A DNA stretch of 64,000 bases from Edolisoma coerulescens (Eukaryota > Chordata > Aves > Passeriformes > Campephagidae), in NCBI GenBank assembly GCA_013397115.1, contig VWZW01007171.1, forward strand, positions 1,802,661 through 1,866,660. The letters run 5' to 3'. Numbering within the stretch: position 1 is the first letter of the stretch; each line of letters opens with the position of its first letter. The position numbers were made by a program, and so were the translations under genes. Below the pieces are notes generated by a model that did not search any database, was not told the DNA's origin, and saw only the letters and a list, made by a program, of their open reading frames with translations. This document shows positions 36,094 to 49,542 of this stretch, one piece after another.

Positions 36094-38744
36094 CATTACA
36101 GAGCAGTGCCTTGATGGGATACTCATGGTATGTGTTTCTGGAATCTAAATTCTTGATACAGTTCTACTGGTTTTAGATCTATAACTGGTTTCTAGAACCA
36201 CTAAAGAGTAGAACTGCATGCTTATGGGGTCAAGCAAAAGTTAAATGAGGATTTTGAGGATATTAGTACTGCATAAATAGAAGGCAGCTGGGATTAAGTG
36301 TCATCTAACATGTTTCAGCTTTCCTTACCATCCTCTGGCCAACCTTCCAGCACTTGCATGACCACAATGACTGTATCAAATCCTGTGTGACTGTATGCTT
36401 ATCCTTTCTTTAACCTCTTTTCAAGGTGTTCGCTGTCAGAGGTAGGGCACTGTCAGAGGCAGGAAAATAGAACAGACGGATCCTTCATCTGAGGACATGA
36501 CTATCTCATGATATTTTCTTATGCTGGTTCTCTTTTCTCCCTGTGCACCTCATGCTGTAACAGCCACAGACTCCCTTTATGTAATGACTTCCATTAAACA
36601 GTGACTACAGATAGTTGCCTCAGATGGGGTTTTTGCTTATGCACAGGAAAAAAGGGACAATGTTAAATACCATTTTATTGCACCTACTGGTTAATTCTGA
36701 TAAGTGATGAACTTAAATGAATATTCTTTCTTTTGAACATTTATTTCCTTTACATAACACCCCAAGACCATTCCTCATTATATCTCAACGTTCTTTCAAG
36801 TTGTTTTTTTTCAATTTAACAATGAATCTAGTATGTTGGTGCTGGCCAAATGATTTAGAGTTTTCAAAAATAATACTTAACCTCTTTAAAATGGAAATGC
36901 TTCCATGGTCTGAAATAGAAAAGAGCGTGAGCAGAATGTTTTACACACTAATGGGATTGGAAATACTTTGTAAAAAACAGTGGTTTCTGAGAGGCATGTC
37001 TAATCTTATATCTCATCCTTGTACCTAATGATGCTGCTCAGTTTCACAGACATTATTTAACTGCTTTTTGTGCTGTCAGATTAACAAGCATCAATTGTTT
37101 CACAGCCTTAACTAAGATACATTTTCCTTTTTTTTTAATGACATGTTTAATGACATAAAGACATGTATGTTGTATATGATCAGATAATCAGTCCAGTATT
37201 TATATATACTTTCTTCAATATTAAAGTATTCTCACCAGGGATGAAATACCCTGTAATATTTTGTATCTATCTCTGGGCATCCTTTGCCATCTGGCTTACT
37301 GTACTGGCTTACAGCCTGCTTACTGACTTTGCCTCTTTCCAGTCCTCCTCATTCCAACTAGAAATGCGTTCTAGTCAAGGGGTGTTTGACAGAAAAACAG
37401 TTTAGGGAAAGGGAATAAAGAATGCCTGAGAAATGGGTGTGCACTGAAAGCCAGAAAGTGCTTGCATGGCTCTCTTCCTAAAATATAATAGTGCCTGAGT
37501 AGAAACACTTTTTTTGACTCCGTAATGTATAGTTATTTGTGGAGTCAGGAGTCCTTTGCCATTCTTGATCAGTCAGCTGGGGTCAAGTTGAAGACAATAT
37601 ATGCTGAGATTCAATGTCATGCCTCAGTAGTTTCCCTCACTTTTTTCCCAGAAGAGCTGGACGTTCAGAAGTCAGAAATGTTCCTTGCTGCCCCGAACCT
37701 GCCAAAATACAGTTCTCTTGTTTGTTGTCAGAAAATTAAGATGGGTTCCCAGATAACTCAGGTCATTAAGCAAGCAAATTCAAGATTTAGAGCTATGGCA
37801 GTTTTTAAAAATAGGTTTGGCTCCTAGCTCTGGAAATAAACATCTGGAGCATTCTGTCATCCCCAGCATTCACAGGGAATTTGTGAATTAGGCATGTTTA
37901 TAATTATTTGGTTGTGATATTATGTACAGGGCACTTGTACTCAGTTTCACAAAAATAGGTAGCCATTTAGAGCTGAATATGTTAAGTCTATTTTATCATG
38001 CCAATAAATATAGAAACCATTATCTACTGATTTATCACAGTGCTCAGAGTTGTGCTATAGTTTATGACAATTCACTTACCAAATAAAGCATGCATATTGT
38101 TTTCAATTTCTTTGTGCTCCCAGGAGAGTGGCAAACTGATTTTGTTTCATAGGCTAGTAACAGTGAGAGAGTTAAAGCTGGAGGGTTTCTAGAGTTTCGG
38201 GAAAGGTGTATTTCAGCTTGAACCACAACAATTTCTTGTGGCATAAATGTACTAATATGACACTTACAGAATGTGTGGGTCATTCAAAAATTCTCTGAAC
38301 CACCTGAGCGTTGATATTCAAATAAACTGTAAAAAAGCACACAAAAAGATACAAATATTTGAATTTAAATGTTACTTTTATTTATAATTAATTTGCTAGT
38401 TTAATTGCTACCTTTCTGTATAGATCTTTTAATCTTTTAATGTTTCATTTTTAAAAGTATGTGTCTGTAGCACCATCACTTCCATGCTTTCTGAGCAGCC
38501 TGACCATTGGTTGTAACCTTGACTTCCTAGGAACAGCACAGTCTCACTGTGGCTTGAGCCAAGCCATATGCTTTGGGGATGGCTTATGTAGTGATTTATT
38601 TGCCTAAATTTGCCTTTCTCTCCTCAATGCTTTTACTATCTTACTGGGGTTTCATGTGGTGGGAAAGGGGATCTGTTGCCACTTCATGCACTGGTTTCTT
38701 TCCTATAGCTGCCAGCTTTAATCTGATCTGCTCACTTTTCTCAG

Positions 38745-38938
38745 CGACTTGTGCTCACAGGGAACATGCACCAGCTCAAACTCTTTCCTTAACTGACTTA
38801 CAATGCAACCAATACCCTCCTGGACCAAAGACTCTGGCCTTTGTCACCTGCTGCTATCCACAGGCCACAGTAAGAGATCTGCTTGACATGAACAAACTAC
38901 TGCAGGGAGTTTCATCTCCCACCCTAGCTATATTGCAG
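38745..38938 (+). other. Open block with splice-site consensus (weak exon candidate)
   Basis: A pyrimidine tract ending TTTTCTCAG (38736-38744) precedes a 194-base block that ends at CAG|GTGGGC. The plus frame 38573-38953 stays open across it; its translation is cysteine- and proline-containing and unrecognised. The donor is less perfect than at 28616. Confidence 0.12.
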
Positions 38939-40183
38939 GTGGGCACCATCTGAAAGATACAAAAATAAATGGCAGTATTTTACAGCAGCTCTTTGGTGTT
39001 TCCATGTGAGTGCTTCGGGCCATATTAAAGTTCACTAGATTTTGCAAACACAATGAAATCTTGTTTCCCTAGACATTCCTGCTGTGCAGCAATTGTATGC
39101 TATATCATTTGTCTTTTCCTGCCTGTACTTGCCTAGGGAGCACTAGATCTACTTGGTCTTGCAGAAAGATGTACCTGGATGGCCAGGTAGGAGTCAGCTA
39201 TGCAGCTGGGCAGGATCTCAGTTGACAGGTATTGAATCAGAAGCCATGCAGCTGCATTATTGTTATTGTGGCTGACTTATTATGGCCAAAACCACATCTG
39301 CTTCCAGCTGATGGCTTAGAGCTGGTTTGGATCCTTTTACCCAGTCATACTGTAAAAACAAGACTCAGTTCATGATAAAGGCAGCCCATATCCATATAGG
39401 GATATTTTCAAGACATTTTTATGTTCATATCTACTAGGAACAAGTGAAAAATGCTCATTATAGAGATCTTAAGGTTCCAGAGCTAAAAGCTCTTGATAAT
39501 TGAAGCGAGAAATGACTGCACAAGAGGCAACTTGTGGGATCAGGCTCATCAGAGAAAGAGAAATATGCTCAGTTTCTTTACAAATTATTATTTCTCTATT
39601 TTTGCATTATTACTAACCATATCAATGGGCAAGATGTTTTGTATTTGGTGTAATTTTTTTCTATCCACAAAAACCAATTTTTTAATTCACAAAAATCCAT
39701 CTGAAAAATCAATGACAATGTCATGTTTTTTTAAAGAATGGTGTCTCACTGGTTGCTATATGCCTTCCAGTTCCAGCATTGTGCACTGGTGGCATAAATA
39801 TATAGTTTTTCAACCACAACAAACATTTGCTTTCATTTCCATTCTATAATAAATATGATTCCAGCTTATCTAACTAAGAATTAGCTGAAATAAAGTCAGA
39901 AATAGAAAGAAACTAAATTTGTAGTTCATGTTTTCCATTTTCAAAAGTTTTCCTCATCGTTAATATATTCCTATTGCATCTGAATGGCAAGAGAACATCA
40001 GCATTGCTGCACAATGGGGTTGAATTTAGCTATCTATATGGAAAATACCAACTTTACTCAAACTTCCCTTGCAAAAGAATGAGGATGACTTTATCATAAA
40101 AAAGTAGAATTTGAAAAGTAAGAGCTTTAAGTCCAAGTAAATTAAACAGGTAAGTCTGCAACAATGGCTCATTAAAAGTGACT

Positions 40184-41345
40184 GAATCAGCGAATTATAG
40201 AATAGCTGAGGTGGGAAGGCACCCTGGATATCCTCCAGTCTAACTCCTGTCCTCACAGCACATCCAGCTAGAGCAGATTGATAAGGAAAGTATCCAGTGG
40301 GATTTTGAATATCTCCAAGACTGGCAAATGACATTTCTGATGTTTAAGTGGAATTTCCTTTGTTTAATTTTGTGCCTGCTGCCTCACCGGGCACCATTGA
40401 GAGGAGTTTGTCTCCACCCTATCTGGTTCCCCATCAGGTATTTATGTACATGGATACAAACTCCCTGAACATTCACTTCTCAGGCTGAACACTGCAAGCT
40501 CTCTCTGCTGCACCTGGTTTGTCAGATGCTCCAAGCCCCTTATTGTCTCTGAACTCCAATATGTCTGTGACTCTTGTACTGGGCTGTGTCTTACTGCTGC
40601 TGAGTAGACGGGAAGGGTCACCTCCCTCAAACTGCTGGTGACACTCTTCCTAATACCTGTCAGGAGCCTTCTTTTCTGACAGGTCACATTGCTGGCTTCT
40701 GACTAACTTCTTGTCTACAGGGGTTCCCCGGATCTTTTCTGTAAAGTAGCTTTCCAACTGGTTGGCCTGTGCTGTGTGTATTAATAGTCCAAGCTGTTCC
40801 TACTTAGGTGCAGGACTTGGCATTTTACTTTGTTGGCCTCCACGAGTTTCCTGTCAGCCCATCTCTCCAGCCTGCTGAAGCCCCTCTGAATGGGAGAACA
40901 TCCTTCTGGTGTTTCAGCCATTCCTCCCAAGTGTGTATCATCACTCTTGCTGAGAGTGCAGTCTGCCTCATTGTCCAGGTCATTGATGAAGAAGTAAGAC
41001 AGAAATTTCTTGGAATGAGCCTCTGGAGTATACCAGCAGTGGCTGACCTATCAGGCTGGTCAGAACAGTCCATGCTGACTGTTCACAGTCACTCTCGGTG
41101 GCTTGGTGGTCAAACCTTTTTAATAGATTTAGAATACATCGTTTCCAGGATTATTTGCCCCATCACCTTCTAAGGGATCGTGGTTAGGCTGACCACTCGG
41201 TAGTTCCCTGGGTCTCCTTTGTTGCCCTTCTTGAAGACAGAAGTCTGCAGGTCCTCAGGAACCTCCTTCAGCTCCCACAAACTTTCAAAGACAGTTGAGA
41301 GGGCCTAGAAATTACATAGACCAGCTCCCTCAGCATTCATGATGG
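40184..41345 (-). mobile_element. CR1 LINE, old copy, reverse-transcriptase part and decayed 3' UTR
   Basis: The left end (near AATTATAGAATAGCTGAGGTGGGAAGG) is a decayed complement of the CR1 3' terminus, so the element lies on the minus strand. From about 41260 leftward the minus strand gives a KKGNKGDPGNYRVVSL-like segment and then IP..VMGQIIL, the finger/palm entry of the reverse transcriptase. Further on it gives CTLSKSDDTHLGGMAETPEG (about 40932-40955 for SKSDDT), where the FADDT motif has lost one codon but keeps both Asp residues, and then KCQVLHL. The middle and 3' part (40330-40810) match poorly. Divergence is clearly higher than in the copy at 23327-24300, so it is an older insertion or another subfamily. 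The right limit is approximate. Confidence 0.88.
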
Positions 41346-44159
41346 ATGCATCCTATCAAGTTAGAAGATACATTCAGACTGCAAAGAAGCAACAACTTTC
41401 TGAAAGTGTATAAAGCAGTCTCTGTTAGAAAGAAAATATGGAAATTGAAACAAAATGTGTTTTGAAAGGAGGGATTTTATTCAACCACAGCTACTCTTGC
41501 TAAAATAGAAGTTACTGTATTTACAAAAATCATGTTTACCTTAAAAATTTAAATTTTTTTCCATACCTTATACAGAAACAGATTGTGTTTATACCACAAA
41601 GACTAAAATTGTTTGGAATTTCAGGTTAGCGTGGAGTGAATCTGGCTTCTTGGTGAGAGGTCTCTGACACTGACATTGCAAGTAGCGTGTGAACCTCTGA
41701 TAACTTTTCCAATAGAATATAACACTTGGCTTTTGACCCAGAAGTGCCAAAGTGATTTTCATTTCCTAAAAGAAATTCTTTCTTCCCAGACTGTACTGCC
41801 ATAATTCAGATCACTGGCAGTTTCCAAGTAGGAGCATTTGAACAGAAGTGACTGTTGAAGAGAAGAGACCAAAATGGTAGTTGATACTGGTTTTTTTCCT
41901 TTCAAGTGGAGTAAGGACACATCTGTGAACTCCACATCTGTATCTCTGCTTGCTGCAGGTGTCCTGAGCTTCCTGCAACTACACAGGAGATACAAATTCT
42001 TTTATTCCCTGCATGAACTGCTACCTAGAATCTGTACCCAAAATAGAATGAACCACCTTGACACTGTTAGATCAATTCTAATAGTGTTCTAGTCAATCTG
42101 CAGTCATTCACTATCATTGCCTATTATCAACTTTTCCTGGTAAAATAAAAGTCTTAGTATCTTGGGTTGCAATGGATTGAAATATATATGGTTACCATAA
42201 TTTATATGTATTTGACATCTTATGAGCAGAGTACATATGAAGTTTTCTGCTACCTCGGATGGTGGGAATCACTAATCTAGCACATAGGATGCTTCATAGC
42301 TCTTGGAGAGGACAGGTCTTGCTCAGTGATACATAAAATCCTTCATGGGTTCTTTAGCTCCTGTAACATGGTCAATTTGATCTAATGTAAGAATCAGAAA
42401 AAAGAGTATTGCCTCTGAATGACTTCAGTAGTTTAAAATGTTTAATTACTGCCTCAAATACTGTTCTAAAACTTCTTTCATCCAGCTTGGAGTAATTCTC
42501 TTCCTCCTTCAGTACCGCAGCCTAAGAATAACTGCCATTGAACTTGTCAATCTTATGCTAGAGTAAAAGTGGCATAATAAATATCTTTCCAGAAAAGTAT
42601 TGATCCAGAGCCAGTCCAGTGGAAGCACTTTTGGGTTTTAAAAAAAACCACATGGATAATCTATATATGCAGCAGCTTGGCTATTTTCTAATGAATTATT
42701 TTCTGTGCAGTAAATGCCGTCATTTATCCTAGGCCTGAAACAATCCCATAGATATGGCCTTGATAAAACCTTAATACAGCAAGATATGAACATTGGCATT
42801 ATGGCAAGCCAACAAATGAAAAAATATTCTCAATATTGCAACTACTCTCCTTGCTGAGCAAAAAGACAACTGTCACCAGATTACTCAGCCCTCCTTTCAC
42901 TTTGATGCAGAGCATTTCTCTTGGTTGCTTTTGTTTCTTTCTACCATCTGGGTAGACGACAAATTGCACTTCATCTTCTTTCTGCTTAATATCTGAAACC
43001 TTCAGCCTACTTAAGAATCATTTTTCTCCAGAACCCCAAGGAAAGAATCTGCTTGCTGCCAAGATATGTTTAAGTGATATACACCTTTAGAAAACAATGG
43101 CAATGCTTGCTAAAATGATTTATTCTAAGAATATGACAATAGCCAGTTGGTAATACTTGCCTACAGGTAAGAACAACACCAAACAGCCACAACACTGGAA
43201 ATCTGATTACTGACATGACCTCTCAGCAGTTCATTGATAGTGAAAAAACACTAATCTAGATGAGAAAACAATGCTGTAAAATTCTATATATCAGTTAAAA
43301 ATATGGCATTGCCTCTACACACAGTGTGTTGTGGTTTATTTGCAGAATAATTATTTTGATCTCATAATGTACATGCAGTTTTCATTTATTCGTAACAGAT
43401 CACCTTATATTCCATGACAATTGCTTTTGAGTTACTGTTCTCTGCTGAAAACCATCTCATTTAATGACATGGTATCACCTTATTAGAATGCACCCAGGAA
43501 AATGTCACCATGGCCAGGGCACTTCTGAAATAGTTGAGACAAATTAATATTGTCAAACCCAAGAGAGAGATTATAAATTCCCCTTTAAGCTGTCTTCACA
43601 TCTTTCAAGGACAATTTACCCCCTGCAGATTCAGCTGATGCTTTAAGTATCTCACACTGTCATTCTTCAAGTGTTTTAAATTGTTTTTTAAACTTGGATT
43701 TTTTTGCATACTGTTTATATATAAAAGAAAATATAATATTAATTCAAGTTTGAAGCTGTTATATACAATAAATACAGACGTAAACAGCATTGTCAGGGGA
43801 AGAAAATAATTTTAAGAAATTTTAAAGTATAATAGTTATGTTTAGTTAATACGTCTAGAGAGCAGGATCAGTTGAATTAGTCAGCATTCAGGTTCAGTTT
43901 CATTTCCAGTAATTTATTAAGAAAGTAGGAGACCTATAATATTGAATATTTATTTCCTTTCAGACTCACTTATATTCAACTCTTAAAGAATCCTTATTTC
44001 AAGTTCAATTCAGCTTTAATGATTCTTATATAAGAAATTAATCATGGACATAATCTACAACGTCCAAAATACCTCCTGCAATGACACTGCTCCCAAAATT
44101 TCAACCTCTTTACATCAGACAGGTGCAAACTCAAATGATCTTAACATTTTTACAACACA
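41346..44159. other. Stretch without recognised gene
   Basis: Mixed AT-rich DNA. Frames at 41759-41995 (minus), 41874-42092 (plus) and 43605-43790 (minus) have no recognisable domain. No repeats recognised. Confidence 0.45.
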
Positions 44160-44330
44160 CTTTTCCTCTCAGCTTCTCAAAGTGAGGGCTCTGAATATCA
44201 GATCAACAAGAGCACCCTTCACACACCCCACCTTACTCAATGAACTCAACAGGAAATGTTTTTGCTCCTTTCTCACAGATAAACATCCACCTGGGTCTTC
44301 CTATCAAGCATGCTGTGGGAGTTTCCCTGT
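44160..44330 (+). mobile_element. Possible relic of a LINE endonuclease N terminus
   Basis: Within the 127-codon frame 44044-44427 the segment LKVRALNIRSTRAPF, followed by LLNEL and a FLTDKHPPGSSY segment, resembles the start of the apurinic endonuclease domain in CR1/L2/L3-type LINEs, where an N-RS motif is followed by a leucine-rich helix, a TETW-like motif and a PPG. The resemblance is short and the catalytic TETW is absent (LTDK instead). It may be an ancient LINE remnant or coincidence. Confidence 0.25.
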
Positions 44331-47300
44331 TCCCCACCATCCTTGTACATGGAGCACCTGCTCAGCATTCCTTGCTACTGATTGGGAAGTTTGCGTGTGC
44401 ATTGCTTCTCACTTCGTGAAAAGCTAACCCTCAAAAATGTGAACATTTACAAAGAGATTAGACCTATAAAGATCCAGATCATTGATGAGAATGTTGTATT
44501 TGTCTTCTGGATTTTTGTCCTTCAGGGTGAAATTTGATCACACAACTAAAATTTATTTCACAACAGTAAGATATTTCTCTCTTTTATAGCTAAAATTTAC
44601 ATCTGATTAAAGATTTTGAAGAACTGGGGCTTTAAAAAGACACTTAATATTTAAAGACTTACTATAAATGTTTCAGGACAAGTATCTGGAACACATTCAT
44701 AAAATCAAAACATTACATAGGAATATGATAACTCAGTAGAAATTCTACTGAGGAAGAAATTCAGTTCTTCAATATTTTTTTTCTTCAAAAGAACTGCTCC
44801 TCTCTGTACTTAGTATATCATTAACGAATATTCTAAAATTTTAAACCAAATACCTCTGTTGATCTATACAAATTATTTTTAAAATATTTAGAAAGAAATT
44901 TCAAATATATAGCTGGGTATACAAATTTATGCTAATTTTGGCCATCATTACACTTGAAAATAAATAGAATTGAAACTATAAATTTTGAAAGAACTATACT
45001 ATGTCAACATTTGGCAACACTTCTTCTTCCTTTTTCTGAAGGAAATTCAACATTATTTAAAGGAAATAAAGCAAGATTCAAACAAGCAGGTTGGCAAGAA
45101 ACCTTACCTGAAGTAAGGATAGTTAGATGATTTCTGATTACTATTTGTACAGGTACTATATCAAATTTCCCCCAAATACTTGCCTTCATCCAATATCCCA
45201 TCTCTCTTACACCAGCACATAATTTCAGGGCAAGCTTAGTGGTCCAGAAGCTGAGCAGAAGAAGAATGCTCTGACTTACAATAGACCATAAAAAATTGTA
45301 TCAGAAGAGATCACAGGGTCTAGGTATAGTGAAAATTCTTCTTTGAGCTATATTCTTTGTATTTCAAATCATATTGATTTATTGGGGTCATAGGTTCAAT
45401 TACATTCATGGATCCTGATCTTCACCATGCTCCCATTTTATTGATATTCATACTCCCATTTACATATTTCTTCCATTTTTTGCCTTTGTCAGCCTCTTAG
45501 TCCTTCGTTACTTGAGACGTGAAATAGTAATTTTAAAAATATGCACCATTGACACTAAGGCTATTTCAAAATATTTTTGATTAGTGTTTTCCTTTCCCTC
45601 AAAGAAGACTTCCAGCTAATTTAAGTGCCACCCTAATCTTGAAGTACAGCAGCTCTAATGTACTTTGTATTATTGTCTTTAAATCCAAAATTAAAGCAAA
45701 CTGACAAGCTCAGTCAAAAAGAAAACTATCTTTAACCTCCAGAATATTTCTTCTATAGAGGAGAACTCTATATTACTTAAATACAAATCCTATTAAAGTC
45801 ATTTCTTGTTTAGAAACACTGAAATTTTTATAACTGGTTTTAAAAAAAATATGGTATAAGGGAACATAACATAGCTAAATACTTTAGAAGTCCTGGGCTC
45901 TCCAAGACTTTTGTACTTCCCAAAAGTTCACTGCTGATACATAAATTTTATGTTGTGCAATGTGCTTGTTGTTGAGGAAAAGGTGGGCTTGAAAATGGGA
46001 GAGATGGGGGAATGCAAAGGCAAAGTACAATAAAGTTTTGAAAATAGATGTTCCTTTTTTTTCCCTCCATCCCAAGCTTACTATTTGCAATAAACCTATA
46101 TATTCATTTCTATAACTTCATGACCATAAATTTTTGTGGTAAAAGTAACTATTATATTTAATGATTCAATAAAATATCCAGTCTCTCACACTAGGCAACT
46201 CACGACTGTCATTTTACAATAACAGGTGCATTTGGTTCAATCCTGGCAGGATATTTTTGAAGTCCAGAATGAATTAAGGAAAGCAAGGAAACAAAAATCA
46301 AAAACCTTGGTCTTAAACCCATGACTCTTCAGAACAATGAAGAAGACTTCTTCAGTGGCTGCAGACTTGTGTCCTAGGTGATCTAAAGAGGTGTTTTATA
46401 CACAGAAGGAAATTAGTTTGTATATAGAAGGCAAGTAAAAAATGACATGCATTGTGCCTGGACATCCAAAGGAAACAGCTTATCTTTTTTGTCAAACCAA
46501 TGAAATAGGTAGGAAATGGAAGAGATTTCCTAACAGTTTATTTACACAAGAAACAAGAAACAGTAGTTTCCTTTTTAGATGAAAGAATGTGGTATGCTAT
46601 AAATTTAGTATGATATTTAAGAAAACATTGGCACTACATTCTCTCTTTTTCTCACCCACTTATCCTGTAAAGATAATTTTAAGTGGATTTCAGTTTCATA
46701 CTGCTGAAAATATATCAACACATGCTGTGTTAGAGTAAAATTTCTTAGAATCTTTGAAGTCAAATAATTGTGAATTGTGATCTTTTTCCCTTAAATATGA
46801 AGATATTTTCTACCCAGTCTTTCACATCTGTGTTAATTTCATCTTTCTTGGAGAGAGCAGAATGAAAGACAGCCTTGACATAAGGACAGTAACTGAGGAA
46901 GCATCAGTGTGGACAATGAGTACCTCATCTTTTATTGGCTCTATGAGCTTGGGCAAATCTTTTATGACCAATTCGAGAAATCAAATTTTATTTTGAACTG
47001 AAAGAAGGGATTCACAGCCCTCTGTCAAGGTCACAAAATCAAGCATAATTGCTAAAGGATTGTTTAAGATAGTTTACGATGCCGAGGACAGGGGAATAAA
47101 TAATTTACTTCCCTACAGTTTAAGTACCAGCCCACCTTCAAGATTGTACTTCTAAACAAAATTTTTAATTAAATACCTAATGTCATGCCATTCAGCCCAG
47201 GGAGACCTGTGCTAAATGTTTCAGCCCTTCATGAAGGCTGGAAGACATATCTCCCAGCAGAGTCTTTTAATCATCAGGCAGATGAGCTGAGGGACGCTCA

Positions 47301-48570
47301 ATCTGCCTGCTTGGTATTGTTCCACTTTGCCTAAGAAAATATGTATCTTCCAAAAAGATTGATTTAATTGCACTTATTAGAGCATTTATTCTCAAGGAGA
47401 TAATCAGGGCTCAAGTTCCTTCTTCCACTAATATTTTATCAATTTACTTTGGAAAGGGAAATCTATCTTTCCCTTTGCCTCTGCGTGTAAACTGACCAGT
47501 TATATAATCAGTTTCTAATAGTCTTTGGCTGAGACAATATTTAATTACACTGCATAAGTGGAATAACTTCAAAAGAAAAAGAAAATGAGCACCCACATTT
47601 TTATCAGTTACGAGCAGCTACAAGTTCTTAGTGTTTTGGGTTTCTCAATGAAATATCAAAAATCACAGAATGAGAGTGGAAAAGAGCAAGATATTGTGTA
47701 CCCAGCAAACACTGTTTACTTGTTAGCTGAAAGACTATTAAGGCACCATTCTCAGCTGTTTAACTTTGCTCTCTCTGTGACCTGATCTGCACAATGTTCT
47801 TGGTGAATGTTTTGCTTAAGCTCTGCAGATAAGTACTTAGTGCACTTGTCAAAGTACTCAAGGCAGACACGTCTGAAAAAGATTTAGAAGTAACCAGGAG
47901 GTCTCTATGCACCTAAGGAAATTTAATGTTGGAAATTTACATCCGAAAGGACTTCAATTACCTTAAGCCTTGTCATGATGTTTTGGCATACAATTAGGAA
48001 TTTAAATGCCTGAAGTTATAGAGCTTTATGATCTAGTAATTTTATTTTCTATAAAGCTCTTGAATCCTAAAGAGTTGTATAAAAAGCACAGAGCAGAACT
48101 TCTCCAGTGCACAAGCATTGTGTAAACAAATGTTTTAAATCTCACAAAATTTAAGGATCAGCTATGAGGCAGTGGAGAAAAACGTCAGCTCACATAGATA
48201 ATTAATAAGAGACACCTGCTACTATGATATAGCAGAATTTATTCAGTGGCATTACAGAATATTTTACCTTTGCCAGCAAAAATGTCCTGCAATGACAACA
48301 CCTTTACACTAATAGCTAGATTTTTTTCATATTCATGGGCTTTGCAGACATAAACTAAAGTATATTCAACAATGTCTTAATATAAAATGAGCGTATAGGA
48401 AATGGGATGAAGCTTGGAAATGAAGGAAACAGAGATTTTCCTTTTTGAAGTGACTCAGTAATTCATACTTTTTGTCAGTATAATATGAAAATATTTCCAA
48501 GGTGATAGAATGCATAAAACTAGAGTAGTCACTGGGTCTCACAAAAAAGCAAGTATATTCTGTTTGTTCT

Positions 48571-48586
48571 AAAAAAAAAAAAAAAN
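48571..48586. other. Poly-A run ending in an ambiguous base (N)
   Basis: Fifteen A residues (48571-48585) are followed by the only N in the window (48586). This marks a homopolymer-length uncertainty in the assembly. Confidence 0.95.
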
Positions 48587-49109
48587 CATTTCTGCATTAG
48601 TCAAGGGCATATCGACAATGAGAAGATAATACTAGAAATTCAAAATTAGGAGTGGGGTAGACCTATGTCCCAAGAGGATGTGTCTGTCAGAGGGTGGAGA
48701 TGAGCATGGGAGTTCTGTTATGCCAAAATTTTGCGCATTTGTTTGCTCAGCTTTTCAATTGAGCTTTAATCTGAGCTGATGAAAAACATCTTGACCAGAT
48801 GGAGGATGCCCATCTTAAATTCCCTCAGTGTTGATGTCTTGCAGCACCATGAATACAGAGAATAGCTAATATGGAAAATGAGCAATAGGTGATGGTTGAA
48901 CAAAATGAGTTTATTGCTTAACACTTCACCATCTTCATTAGAGTAGATTTATGTTAACTGTAGAGACAATATCACTACATTTTTAGAGCCTAAGTAATAA
49001 AAGACGAAGTTACTCTTCACTGAACAGAAGCTCCATTGAGGAGATTTATATTAGAAAGTCACTTCGTCAGCTTCTGATTAATAATTAATTAACAGCATGG
49101 ACTCATTCA

Positions 49110-49153
49110 ATTATTTCTGTCTAATATTTCCATTATTTCTGTCTAATATTTCC
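49110..49153. repeat. Exact 22-bp tandem duplication
   Basis: The 22 bases at 49110-49131, beginning ATTATTTCTG, are repeated exactly at 49132-49153. Confidence 0.95.
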
Positions 49154-49508
49154 ACTGTTTTTCTTTCTCCACCAAAAATGCAATTCATCATAAAATGCTG
49201 CCAAAGGTGACTGATACAATTGAAGAAAAACCTCTTAAATATAAAATTCTTGTTCAGAAAAAAGATGACAAGTTTCATACCCATAAACTAATGACTAATA
49301 AGATTGAAAAATTGCTAATTATAATCTTAAAACAATACTTGACCATCCACTATTGCTTCCTGGAGGCAGAAAATCTGGGAAACATTTTTTCAGAGGTGAA
49401 TAATTTTGTTACCTGCAGTATAATCTGTAGTTATATAAATTGACTTCTTTGTAGGAGTAACAGGATGAAACTAAGGATAAGAAAATTTCGTCTGAATATT
49501 GAGACAAA

Positions 49509-49542
49509 CTTCTAAACACTGAAATCTTCTAAACACTGAAAT
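49509..49542. repeat. Exact 17-bp tandem duplication
   Basis: CTTCTAAACACTGAAAT at 49509-49525 is repeated exactly at 49526-49542, about 355 bases after the 22-bp tandem duplication. Confidence 0.95.

Larger units (their letters stand above)
31840..40183. other. Long stretch without recognised gene
   Basis: AT-rich DNA with many short frames (33119-33424, 36717-37028, 37525-37827, 38573-38953, 39493-39849) and no recognisable domains. Notable items are the palindrome at 36076-36093 and an open block with splice-like borders at 38745-38938. Direct repeats of CTGTCAGAGG occur near 36434 and 36451. Confidence 0.45.
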
